In this document: positions 1 to 7,287 of the stretch, in pieces
Position numbering within the stretch: position 1 is the first letter of the stretch
Layout: each line of letters starts with the position of its first letter
NCBI GenBank assembly: GCA_965204915.1
Contig: OZ242023.1
Span: 3,906,001-3,970,000, forward strand
From: HK1 sp965204915
Lineage (GTDB): Bacteria; Pseudomonadota; Gammaproteobacteria; HK1
Direction of reading: 5' to 3'
Length of the DNA stretch: 64,000 bases
Notes under the pieces: generated by a model
Told to the model about the DNA's origin: nothing
Database searches by the model: none
Seen by the model: only the letters and a program-made list of their open reading frames with translations
Made by a program: the position numbers and the translations under genes

Positions 1-76
1 GGCTTGCCCGAACGGCCGGCGGCTCCGAGGAAGCCGCCGGCCGGGTCTCGCCGCGGACCTCGACGGGCTGGCGCCG

Positions 77-1483
77 TCAGAGGCTGTAGTACATGTCGAA
101 CTCGATCGGATGGGTGGTCATCAGGAAACGGGTCACCTCCGCTTCCTTGAGCTCGATGTAGGCGTCGATGATGTCGTCGCTGAACACCCCGCCCGCCTTG
201 AGGAAGTCGCGATCCGCGGCGAGCGCCTCCAGGGCCTGCTCCAGGGTGTTGCATACGGTCTTGATGTTGGCCTCTTCCTCGGGCGGCAGGTCGTAGAGGT
301 CCTTGTCCATCGGCTCGCCCGGATCGATCCGGTTCTGGATGCCGTCGAGCCCGGCGAGCAGCATCGCCGCGAACATCAGGTACGGATTGCCGCTCGAATC
401 GGGGAAGCGCACCTCGACGCGGCGCCCCGAGGCCCCGGTGTGCGGGATCCGCACCGACGCCGAGCGGTTGCGCCCCGAGTACGCGAGCAGGGTCGGGGCC
501 TCGAAGCCCTTCACCAGGCGCTTGTAGCTATTGGTGCCGGAGTTGGTGAAGGCGTTGAGGGCGCGCGCGTGCTTGAAGATGCCGCCGATGTACCACAGGG
601 CCTCCTGCGAGAGGCCGGCGTACTTGTCGCCGCTGAAGAGGTTCTTGCCGCCCTTGGAGATGGACTGGTGGCAGTGCATGCCGCTGCCGTTGTCCCCGAC
701 GAGCGGCTTGGGCATGAACGTCGCCGTCTTGCCGTAGGCCTGCGCCACGTTGTGCACGCAGTACTTGAGGATCTGGATCTCGTCGGCCTTGCGCACGAGG
801 CTCGCGAACTGCGTGCCGATCTCGCACTGCCCCGCGGTGGCGACCTCGTGGTGGTGGACCTCGACGGTGATCCCCATCTCCTCCATCGCGAGGCACATGG
901 CGCCGCGGAGGTCGGAGAGGGAATCGACGGGCGGAACCGGGAAGTAGCCGCCCTTCACCCCCGGGCGGTGCCCCATGTTCCCGTCTTCGAACTCGAGGCC
1001 CTTGCTCCAGTCGGCCTCCTCGGAGCGGATGCGGTAGAAGGCGCCCGACATGTCGTCGTTCCAGGCCACCGAGTCGAAGATGAAGAACTCGGGCTCGGGG
1101 CCGACGAAGACGTCGTCGGCGATCCCCGTCGACTGCATGTAGGCCATCGCGCGCCGGGCGACCGAACGCGGGCAGCGTTCGTAGCCGGTCATGGTCGCCG
1201 GCTCAAGCACGTCGCAGCGCAGGATCAGGGTCGTTTCGTCGGAGAAGGGGTCGAGGATGGCGGTCGAGGTATCGGGCATGAGCACCATGTCCGATTCCTG
1301 GATGCCCTTCCAGCCGGCGATCGACGAGCCGTCGAACATCTTGCCGTCTTCGAACAGCTCCTCGTCCACCATCTTCGAGGGGAGGCTGACGTGCTGCTCC
1401 TTGCCCACGGTGTCGGTGAAGCGCAGATCGACGAACTTCACCTCCTTGTCGGCAATCGTTTTCAATACGTCTTCAGCGGACAT
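77..1483 (-). CDS. glnA: Glutamine synthetase, type I-beta
   Basis: ATP-dependent synthesis of glutamine from glutamate and ammonia, the entry step of nitrogen assimilation; a cytoplasmic dodecamer. The 468-residue length is the normal GSI size. The N-terminal signature FDGSSIAGWKG is near residue 50, the nucleotide-binding region KPLVGDNGSGMH lies mid-protein, and Tyr397 in LYDLPPEE matches the adenylylation site, so activity is probably controlled by GlnE. The frame is open 59 codons further upstream, but the start at 1483 (MSAEDVLKTI) fits the family and is preceded by AGGAG. No sigma-54 consensus was found upstream. The identification is secure. Confidence 0.97.
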   Translation of the reverse strand: MSAEDVLKTIADKEVKFVDLRFTDTVGKEQHVSLPSKMVDEELFEDGKMFDGSSIAGWKGIQESDMVLMPDTSTAILDPFSDETTLILRCDVLEPATMTGYERCPRSVARRAMAYMQSTGIADDVFVGPEPEFFIFDSVAWNDDMSGAFYRIRSEEADWSKGLEFEDGNMGHRPGVKGGYFPVPPVDSLSDLRGAMCLAMEEMGITVEVHHHEVATAGQCEIGTQFASLVRKADEIQILKYCVHNVAQAYGKTATFMPKPLVGDNGSGMHCHQSISKGGKNLFSGDKYAGLSQEALWYIGGIFKHARALNAFTNSGTNSYKRLVKGFEAPTLLAYSGRNRSASVRIPHTGASGRRVEVRFPDSSGNPYLMFAAMLLAGLDGIQNRIDPGEPMDKDLYDLPPEEEANIKTVCNTLEQALEALAADRDFLKAGGVFSDDIIDAYIELKEAEVTRFLMTTHPIEFDMYYSL

Positions 1484-1675
1484 TTCCGGGAATCTCCTGT
1501 GATCGAGTAGGTCTGTGGCTTCGCCGTGGCGCCTGCCGCCCCCGGCTCGCCAACGGCGGAGTGTACCGAAACAATGCGCCGAATTGGCCGAATGATCCGA
1601 ACCGGGGCGCCGGCCGAACGGCGGTGCCTGCACCTCGCCCATGTCCGGATCCTTCCTCACCGCCTGCGCGAAGCG
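1484..1675 (-). promoter_or_regulatory. glnA upstream region
   Basis: This is the untranslated region in front of glnA. It contains a strong ribosome-binding site (AGGAG, 9-13 bases before the ATG) and a weak sigma-70-like minus 10, TACACT, near 1565 on the minus strand, with no convincing minus 35. A TGGCAC-N5-TTGC sigma-54 site, common before proteobacterial glnA, was looked for and not found. Confidence 0.3.
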
Positions 1676-1861
1676 TTACCGGATCGGTTCCGGGGTATCG
1701 CGGCCGAGCGCGAGGCCGAGGGGCAGCTCGATCTCGATGCGGCCTTCGAGGGAGTGCAGGGTGATCCGGCGGATGGCCCCGGCCTTCGGGATGCCGGCCC
1801 CGGCTGCCCTCAGCCTGGCTTCGGTCTCGCCACGCAGCCCGAGGTGGCCCCCCGGACGATC
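1676..1861 (-). other. Coding-like segment after the tusA stop, no start codon
   Basis: Directly after the tusA TGA, the same frame stays open for about 60 codons to a TAA at 1676. The stretch has the strong G/C third-position bias of real genes here and translates to a protein-like sequence including RRITLHSLEGRIEIELPLG. There is no ATG, GTG or TTG start in the usable part. It may be a lost C-terminal extension of tusA created by a stop mutation, or the remnant of another gene whose 5' end was deleted. I do not recognise a domain. Confidence 0.35.
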
Positions 1862-2131
1862 TCATCGTCGTCCTCCGAATCGATCATCGCCGTCGCCCGG
1901 TCCCGCCCGGATGGTGATCCGGATCTCGCGGCCCTCGCCGTCCTCGGCGACCTCCAGCACCTCGTGCCCGTGCACGCGGCACCAAGCCGGCACGTCGCTC
2001 ATCGCGCCCGGGTCCGTGCAGAGAACTTCGATCTCCTCGCCCGGGGCGAGCGACTCCATCGCGCCCTGCACCCGGATGACCGGCATCGGGCACAGGAGAT
2101 TTCGGGCGTCGAGGGTGTGTCGTCGCGTCAT
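1862..2131 (-). CDS. tusA: TusA/SirA-family sulfur carrier protein
   Basis: A small (89 residue) cytoplasmic sulfur-transfer protein. TusA proteins carry persulfide sulfur on one cysteine and pass it to tRNA thiolation, molybdenum cofactor or sulfur-oxidation enzymes. The family motif is visible at residues 9-18, ARNLLCPMPV, with Cys14 as the acceptor. The start at 2131 (MTRRHTLDAR) is preceded by GGAG; the frame is open further upstream but without homology. The C-terminus has a Gly/Asp/Arg-rich tail of about 12 residues beyond the usual fold. A PP-loop thiolation-type gene lies upstream on the same strand, separated only by a mobile element, which suggests a functional pair. Confidence 0.88.
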   Translation of the reverse strand: MTRRHTLDARNLLCPMPVIRVQGAMESLAPGEEIEVLCTDPGAMSDVPAWCRVHGHEVLEVAEDGEGREIRITIRAGPGDGDDRFGGRR

Positions 2132-2215
2132 CGGAGGCTCCGGAACCGGCCCGGGCGACTGCTCCCCGAGATCCGGCGCTGCGGGATCAAGAGCCGGTCG
2201 GCGATCGGCTCTCCG

Positions 2216-2251
2216 TCGTTTCGCCGAAGATTTCGTGAGTCGGGGGACTAC
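2216..2251 (+). repeat. Degenerate copy of the 35-bp repeat found at 20.56 and 24.06 kb
   Basis: The sequence here aligns end to end with the 35-bp element at 24064-24098 (TCGTTT..GAAGA.TTC, ending GGGACTAC), with roughly a quarter of positions changed and one extra base. It is non-coding and lies just upstream of tusA. It shows that the element is a dispersed repeat and not only a pair. Confidence 0.5.
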
Positions 2252-2403
2252 CGGCTCGACGGTCACGGTCCGACCCGCGTCCGTCCCATTGCCGCCGCCT
2301 CTGCGCGTCCCGCACCTGGCGATCTCCCTGCTTCACGCGCCTTCGCCTTGCGAGCCGCCGGGGCGTTCGGGCCGGCCGGTGTCCCGGTGCCAGGAATTCA
2401 GAC

Positions 2404-2585
2404 CTCAAGTTTCGGGATTCAAAATACCTTGAATCAGGCGATGGATTCCCGCTTTCGCGGGAATGACGTCATTGAAATGCCGTCATTTCAGCGAGACACG
2501 CTACATTTACGCTGGCCGTGGCCGTCTGGACGTCATTCCCGCGAAAGCGGGAATCCATTTCGGCCAGCGAATCCCGAAACTTGAG
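2404..2585. mobile_element. MITE-like element, full copy A (182 bp)
   Basis: The ends are perfect 17-bp inverted repeats, CTCAAGTTTCGGGATTC at 2404-2420 and its complement at 2569-2585. They are flanked by a 7-bp direct repeat TTCAGAC at 2397-2403 and 2586-2592, consistent with a target-site duplication. Inside are two oppositely oriented ATTCCCGC-N4-GCGGGAAT hairpins. There is no transposase, so it is non-autonomous. The right target copy includes the stop codon of the neighbouring PP-loop gene, so insertion occurred exactly at that gene's 3' end without damaging it. A second full copy lies at 51198 and a half copy at 18898. Confidence 0.8.
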
Positions 2586-2586
2586 T

Positions 2587-3630
2587 TCAGACGTACCAGG
2601 ACGGCGGGATCTCGTCCGGGGGCAGGGGCGCGACCTCCACGGTGCGGCTCTCCCCGCCGTGCTCGACGATCTCCACCGTGACCCGATCCGCGTCCCGACC
2701 CTGGCTGAAACGGGCCGTCATGCGCGCGGCGAGGAGCAGGTCTTCGCCGCCGCCGGCCCCGTCGACCAGGGTGAGGGGGCCTTGGTGGCTCACGGTGCGC
2801 AGATGCGTGAACCGCTTCCGGTAGCCCTCCAGGTAGCGATTCTCGCCTTCCTCCCTCCCGACGATGAGCTTGAAGTGGGGCCGCGGCCGGATGTGCCGGC
2901 CGACCTTGAGCAGCATGATGTCGTCGAGGTCGTAGTCGCGCCGGCCCCGGCTCTCCCAGAGATCGGCGAGCTTCGAGGCGTACTGGCGGTTGGTGAGGAA
3001 GCAGCAGCCGCCGGCGGGCTGGGCATAGTCGGTGAAGCCGAACCGCGCGGCGAGCGCCATCTGGGGCTTGCGCGAACGCCCGTTGAAGTCGTGCAGGCGC
3101 TCCCGGTCGATCCAGCCCTCGCGCTCCGGCAACGTCGGCTCCAGCAGCTTCGCGCACAGGGGCCGGAGCAGTCGGTCCCCCGCCCCCGACTCGCGGGCCA
3201 CCACCGGCATCGTGTCGCTGCGTTGCGACTTGGGCCGTTGCCCCACCACCTCTCCGGTGATGATGAAGTCGAAGCCGCGCTCGCGCCGCCATTCGTTCGC
3301 GCGTCCGACCATGAAGCTCTTGCAGTCGAGGCAGGGGTTGAGGTTCGCGCCGTACCCGTGCTTCGGGTTCAGCACGATCGGCTTGTACTCCTCCACCACG
3401 TCTACGAAGTGCAGCTTGATGCCGAGCTGCTCCGCCACCCACAGCGCGTTGTTGCGCTTGGGCCTGGCCCGATCCTGCTTGCGGATGGCGTGGGTGTGAC
3501 CCTCGACGCAGAAGCCGGTGAAGAAGTTGAGCCCTTCGACCCGCACCCCCTGCTCCAGCACGACCTTGGCCGCGAGCATCGAGTCGAGCCCGCCGGAGAT
3601 CAGTGCGACCGCTGTGCGTGGTGGTTCCAT
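2587..3630 (-). CDS. PP-loop ATPase, tRNA thiouridylase-like
   Basis: A 347-residue protein with an N-terminal PP-loop ATP pyrophosphatase signature SGGLDS at residues 12-17, as in ThiI, MnmA and TtuA enzymes that adenylate tRNA for sulfur insertion. A CLDCK motif follows near residue 100, then a GGCCFL segment. The C-terminal part (RPHFKLIVGREEGENR) resembles the DUF814/NFACT-R type RNA-binding region often attached to these proteins. It lacks the full MnmA domain set, so the exact tRNA position is unknown. A GAGGA motif precedes the start. tusA lies next on the strand, so it is a plausible sulfur donor (inference). Confidence 0.75.
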   Translation of the reverse strand: MEPPRTAVALISGGLDSMLAAKVVLEQGVRVEGLNFFTGFCVEGHTHAIRKQDRARPKRNNALWVAEQLGIKLHFVDVVEEYKPIVLNPKHGYGANLNPCLDCKSFMVGRANEWRRERGFDFIITGEVVGQRPKSQRSDTMPVVARESGAGDRLLRPLCAKLLEPTLPEREGWIDRERLHDFNGRSRKPQMALAARFGFTDYAQPAGGCCFLTNRQYASKLADLWESRGRRDYDLDDIMLLKVGRHIRPRPHFKLIVGREEGENRYLEGYRKRFTHLRTVSHQGPLTLVDGAGGGEDLLLAARMTARFSQGRDADRVTVEIVEHGGESRTVEVAPLPPDEIPPSWYV

Positions 3631-3697
3631 GTCTGGAATCCTCGATGCGTCGTCATCCCTGCAATCGAGCCGACCGAGGCGCAGCCTCGACAGGATC

Positions 3698-4999
3698 TTA
3701 CGCCGATACCGGTCCGGCGGGGAGCATCGACTCGCCGGCGAAGAGATCGCGGATCTCTTCGCGATTGCGCACGACGTGGTAGCAGTTCCCGTCCACCATG
3801 ACTTCCGCGGCGCGGGGGCGGGTGTTGTAGTTCGAGCTCATCACGAACGCATACGCACCGGCCGACTGCACCGCGAGCAGGTCGCCGGGCTCCAGCACGA
3901 GTCGGCGCTCGTGGCCGAGGAAATCACCGGATTCGCAGACCGGCCCGACGATCTCGAACCGCTCCGGAACGCCCTCGCGCGGCTTCACCGGGACGATGTC
4001 GTGCCAGGCGTCGTAGAGGGCCGGGCGGAGCAGATCGTTCATCGCCGCGTCGACCACCGCGAACCGCTTCTCTCCATTGCGTTTGACGTACTCGACCCGG
4101 GTGACCAGCACCCCCGCGTTGCCCGCGATGGATCGGCCCGGCTCCAGCACCAGCACGAGGTCCCGGCCGGCCAGCCGCCTGGCGACGGCACGGGCGAATT
4201 CGGCCGGCGACGGCGGCGATTCATCGCGGTAACGGATGCCGAGCCCGCCGCCGAGGTTGACGTGGGTGAGGCGGATCCCCTCGGACCCGAGCGCATCGAG
4301 AAGCGCGAGCACGCGGTCGAGGGCGGCGAGGAACGGTTCGAGGCTCGCGAGCTGCGATCCGATGTGGCAGTCCACCCCGCGCACCGCGAGCGAGGCCGTC
4401 GCCGCCGCCTTGGCGTACAGCCCCGGCGCCTCCTCGATCGGTATTCCGAACTTGCTCTCGCGCAGTCCCGTCGTGATGTACGGATGGGTGAGGGCGTCGA
4501 TGTCGGGGTTGACCCGCAACGACACCGGCGCCCGCTTCCCCGCAGACGCGGCGAGCGCCGCGAGCCGGTCGAGCTCGCACGCCGACTCCACGTTGAAGCA
4601 GCCGACCCCCGCCGCGAGCGCCGCCGCCATCTCGGCGTCGCGCTTTCCGACGCCCGAGAAGACCACGCGCGACGCGGGCGCCCCCGCCGCGAGCACCCGC
4701 TCCAGCTCGCCGGCCGAGACGATGTCGAACCCCGAGCCGAGCCGGCCGAGCACGTCGAGGACCGCGAGGTTCGAGTTCGCCTTGACCGCGTAGCAGATCT
4801 CGTGGGGAATGCCGGCGAGCGCCCGATCGTATTCGAGCCAGGCCTGCTCGATCGCGGCCCGCGAGTAGACGAAGCACGGGGTCCCGACGTCGCGCGCGAT
4901 CCCTTCGATCTCGACGCCTTCAATCGTGGCGCCGGCGCCCGACGGAACGCTTCGGTCGGAATCCGGACCGGAGGCCGGTCCGTTGCGTTCGGAGCCCAT
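3698..4999 (-). CDS. lysA: Diaminopimelate decarboxylase
   Basis: PLP enzyme that decarboxylates meso-diaminopimelate to L-lysine, the last step of lysine synthesis. The alanine-racemase-fold barrel is at the N-terminus, with the PLP lysine at Lys73 in YAVKANSN, then HIGSQ and GGGLGI motifs, and a C-terminal part with GPVCESGDF and GAYAFVMSSNYN. At 433 residues it is of normal length. I chose the ATG at 4999 because GAGGAA precedes it; a GTG at 5059 would add 20 unrelated residues. The lptM-type lipoprotein gene lies just upstream, the arrangement seen in many gammaproteobacteria. Confidence 0.95.
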   Translation of the reverse strand: MGSERNGPASGPDSDRSVPSGAGATIEGVEIEGIARDVGTPCFVYSRAAIEQAWLEYDRALAGIPHEICYAVKANSNLAVLDVLGRLGSGFDIVSAGELERVLAAGAPASRVVFSGVGKRDAEMAAALAAGVGCFNVESACELDRLAALAASAGKRAPVSLRVNPDIDALTHPYITTGLRESKFGIPIEEAPGLYAKAAATASLAVRGVDCHIGSQLASLEPFLAALDRVLALLDALGSEGIRLTHVNLGGGLGIRYRDESPPSPAEFARAVARRLAGRDLVLVLEPGRSIAGNAGVLVTRVEYVKRNGEKRFAVVDAAMNDLLRPALYDAWHDIVPVKPREGVPERFEIVGPVCESGDFLGHERRLVLEPGDLLAVQSAGAYAFVMSSNYNTRPRAAEVMVDGNCYHVVRNREEIRDLFAGESMLPAGPVSA

Positions 5000-5134
5000 G
5001 CCGGATTCCTCGATCGGTGCGTTCCCCGCCCCCGTTCCCGGTGCTTGCCCGGCCCGCACAAACCGGCCCGGCCCCGGCGCCGGTGCGGGACGGATGCATC
5101 GGGAGCGGCGGACGCCGGACGGGGAGGCGAGGCG

Positions 5135-5338
5135 CTATGCGAGGCGCGGGCCCGGAGCCGGTGGCGTCGCACCCGTCTTGTCGTCCTTCTTCTCCTCGCC
5201 GGGCTCCGGCGGATGGTACAGCGGTCCCTTCTGCCCGCAGCCCGCGACCAGCAACGTCCACGGCAGCACCAATGCGACGCGCAGCATCCGGCGGCGCCTC
5301 TGCCGGGTGGGCAGGGAAGATGGCGAGGTCAGGTGCAT
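5135..5338 (-). CDS. lptM: LptM-type lipoprotein (YifL)
   Basis: A 67-residue small lipoprotein. A basic N-region (QRRRRM) and a hydrophobic stretch lead into the lipobox LVAGC followed by GQKGPLYHPP, the hallmark of LptM/YifL. In E. coli LptM associates with the LptD/BamA machinery and helps LPS translocon maturation. A shorter start at 5287 (MLRVALVLPW) would still give a full signal peptide. The C-terminal part is charged and low-complexity. Its position directly before lysA is the common arrangement. Confidence 0.85.
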   Translation of the reverse strand: MHLTSPSSLPTRQRRRRMLRVALVLPWTLLVAGCGQKGPLYHPPEPGEEKKDDKTGATPPAPGPRLA

Positions 5339-5401
5339 GGCCCGAGTATAAACGACCCCCGGGCTTGCCGCGAAGTCGAGGGGAACGGAGGCCGGACGCG
5401 C

Positions 5402-5710
5402 TCAGGCTCCCGACTTGGGCGCGTCGAACACCGCGGACACGTCGGTGGCGAAGCCTTCGAGCAGCAGCGACGTGGCTGCCCCGCCGCGTCCGAACACGCC
5501 GTGCTCGACGTATGCATCGTCCTTCAGCGCAAGGACGGTGATCGTCTCGTCGCGCGGGTCGGCGATCCAGTATTCCGGAATGCCTCCCTCGGCATAGTCC
5601 GCGCGTTTCTCCACCAGATTTCGCGTAGTCGACGGTCTCCGCCGACACCTGTATCCCGCCGCCCCCACCCGGCACGCCGGCCGCGGGCACAGCCAGAGCG
5701 CATCGAGCAA
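5402..5710 (-). pseudogene. Uma2-family nuclease remnant, N-terminus lost
   Basis: The last 75 or so residues match the C-terminal half of Uma2/DUF820 proteins: PSTTRNLVEKRADYAEGG, then IPEYWIADPRDETITVL. The conserved N-terminal half (DRVELIEG, PDLVV) is missing, and upstream the coding signal shifts frame near 5640. The usual catalytic Asp/Glu of the first half is therefore absent. It is best read as a truncated, frameshifted relic of a gene like those at 15670 and 49787. Confidence 0.65.
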
Positions 5711-5826
5711 GTCCCCGACCTTCGCCGCGAGCCGAACGGACGCTTGCCTGCGGTCCGGACACTCCCCGTTCCGGTTGCAGCGTCCCGCCCATTCAAGCCA
5801 GACTCGACACTCGGAGGAGCACTCCC

Positions 5827-6168
5827 ATGTTCAAGCTCAGCCAGGAAACCATCGCGATCGTAACCGTCGGGCTCACGTTGGCCGGGCTGGACTACTACGG
5901 GCGCAGCGAAGCACGGGCGGATCGCGAAGCCATCCGGATGGAGATTCGCGCCGACCGCGAAGCCATCCGCGCCGAGGCGCGCGCCGACCGCGCCGATGCA
6001 CAGGCCGCCCGTGAAGTCATCCGCGCCGATGCCCAAGCCGCCCGTGAAGTCATCCGCGCCGAGAACCGGGCCGACCGCGAAGCCTTCGAGAAGCACATCA
6101 CCCGCTTGACGCAGGAGCAGAGCCGGCTGACCGGCATCGTCGAGCAGATGCGCACCGCCGGGCGGTAG
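5827..6168 (+). CDS. Small membrane-anchored coiled-coil protein with 11-residue repeats
   Basis: 113 residues. One hydrophobic segment at residues 7-21 (TIAIVTVGLTLAGL) is followed by a long charged helix. From about residue 29 it repeats every 11 residues: RADREAIRMEI, RADREAIRAEA, RADRADAQAAR, EVIRADAQAAR, EVIRAENRADR. The DNA repeats with a 33-bp period. Hendecad spacing predicts a nearly straight, right-handed coiled coil. The C-terminus (ITRLTQEQSRLTGIVEQM) continues as a conventional coiled coil. No family could be named. GGAG lies just upstream of the start. A topology with a short N-terminal anchor and a cytoplasmic or periplasmic rod is inferred. Confidence 0.7.
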   Translation: MFKLSQETIAIVTVGLTLAGLDYYGRSEARADREAIRMEIRADREAIRAEARADRADAQAAREVIRADAQAAREVIRAENRADREAFEKHITRLTQEQSRLTGIVEQMRTAGR

Positions 6169-6299
6169 CCGGAAACCCCGCAGATCTGCGGGATTCCTCC
6201 TTCACGGGCGGATACCCCGCTCCTCCACCGACGCGCCTTGATCGGCCCGCGGGCGTTGCGAGAGGGCTCCGGGCCTTCGCCCCGGAGGAACACACGGCC

Positions 6300-6449
6300 A
6301 TGACCGCCCGCCGCACTCTCACCGCCGCACGTGAGCTCGAAGCGGCCGGCATCGAGCGCCGATGGCGCACCGCGAGCGCGTGCAGGGCCGGGCGGCGGGC
6401 GCCCGGTCAGCCGGCGGGCCGGCGCTTCTTCTTCGGCCGCAGCAGATGA
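6300..6449 (+). pseudogene. Possible truncated small helical ORF (DUF1640-like start)
   Basis: A short frame beginning MTARRTLTAARELEAAGIER resembles the first 20 residues of small coiled-coil proteins of the DUF1640 type, then degenerates into arginine-rich sequence that runs antisense into cobM. It follows the coiled-coil gene at 5827. The rest of 6169-6406 holds no other recognisable feature. Low confidence: similarity is only by eye and over 20 residues. Confidence 0.25.
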
Positions 6450-7183
6450 AAGTGCTCCGCGTCGTAGAGCTTGCTGTCGCCGTGGTCCGCGGCGCCGAGC
6501 ACCGGGCCGACCAGGATCAGCGCGGTGCGGCGGATGCGCTCCGCCTTGACGGTGCGATGCAGCGCGTCCAGGCGGCAGCGGATGATCCGCTCGTCCGGCC
6601 AGCTCGCGCGCACCGCGACGACCACGGGACAGTCCGGGCCGTAGTGGGGGATCAGGCTCTCCTCGACGTACCGGGTGTTCCTCGCGGAGAGGTGGATGGC
6701 CAGCGTCGCCCCCGACGACGCGAGCGTTTCCAGGGATTCGCGCCCGGGCATGACGGAGCTGCGCATCGCGGTGCGCGTCAGCACCACGGTCTGGCTGACC
6801 CCGGGCAGGGTGAGCTCCTGGCCGATGGCGGCGGCAGCCGCGGCGTATGCGGGGACCCCCGGGGTCACGTCGTAGTCGATCCCGAGCTCGGCCAGGCGGC
6901 GAATCTGCTCGCCGATGGCGCCATAGAGGGAAGGATCGCCGGAGTGCACGCGGGCTACGCTGCGCCCCGCCTCGTGCGCCTCGCTCATGCAGGCGACGAG
7001 CCGGTCCAGGGTCATGTCGGCGGAATCGATCACGAGAGCGTCGGCGCGCGCATGGGCCACCACCGCGGCCGGCACCAGCGAGCCGGCATAGAGCACCACG
7101 TCGGCCGCGGCGATCAGATCCCGGCCGCGCAAGGTGAGAAGGTCGGGTGCGCCGGGGCCGGCGCCGATGAAGTGCACCGTCAT
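6407..7183 (-). CDS. cobM: Precorrin-4 C11-methyltransferase
   Basis: SAM-dependent methyltransferase that methylates C11 of precorrin-4 in the aerobic-type cobalamin pathway. The start FIGAGPGAPDLLTLRG is the conserved tetrapyrrole-methylase P-loop-like motif, and YAGSLVP, HSGDPSLYGA and TPGVPAYAAAAA are the family's later motifs. At 258 residues it is complete. It is the last gene of the minus-strand cob operon. Its ATG overlaps the stop of a 35-codon mini-ORF (ATGA), which suggests translational coupling. The basic tail RPKKKRRPAG is unusual but short. Confidence 0.95.
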   Translation of the reverse strand: MTVHFIGAGPGAPDLLTLRGRDLIAAADVVLYAGSLVPAAVVAHARADALVIDSADMTLDRLVACMSEAHEAGRSVARVHSGDPSLYGAIGEQIRRLAELGIDYDVTPGVPAYAAAAAAIGQELTLPGVSQTVVLTRTAMRSSVMPGRESLETLASSGATLAIHLSARNTRYVEESLIPHYGPDCPVVVAVRASWPDERIIRCRLDALHRTVKAERIRRTALILVGPVLGAADHGDSKLYDAEHFHLLRPKKKRRPAG

Positions 7184-7287
7184 GCCCGCTCCTCCGTACC
7201 CCCTCCGGACCGTCGGCCGTACAGCGCGCGGCCGTGGCCACGGATCGGAGGGCGGGTCCCGGCAGCGTCGATACAGCGCGCCGTCAT
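7180..7287 (-). CDS. Junction mini-ORF between cobJ and cobM
   Basis: A 35-codon frame whose ATG overlaps the cbiG/cobJ stop (ATGA) and whose stop overlaps the cobM start (ATGA). It begins MTARCIDAAG, resembling the cobM start MTVHFIGAGP, and ends GGGTEERA, resembling the cobJ end GGAREGA. This is what a tandem duplication of the cobJ-stop/cobM-start junction followed by divergence would leave. It could keep ribosomes coupled across the gap. Whether the peptide itself has a role is unknown. Confidence 0.35.
   Translation of the reverse strand: MTARCIDAAGTRPPIRGHGRALYGRRSGGGTEERA

Noticed and set aside
110..1510. Long plus-strand open frame opposite glnA
   Set aside because: Mirror frame caused by G/C third-position bias; no domain, start signal or homology. 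The same applies to frames at 2518-3801, 7134-9161, 34413-37055 (minus), 43166-45067 and 62100-63767.
1484..1675. Sigma-54 promoter upstream of glnA
   Set aside because: No TGGCAC-N5-TTGC on the minus strand.
2400..2590. CRISPR-like array from repeated GATTCCCGCTTTCGCGGGAA
   Set aside because: The units are palindromic, inverted and irregularly spaced, and are explained by the MITE-like element and dRS3-like hairpins.
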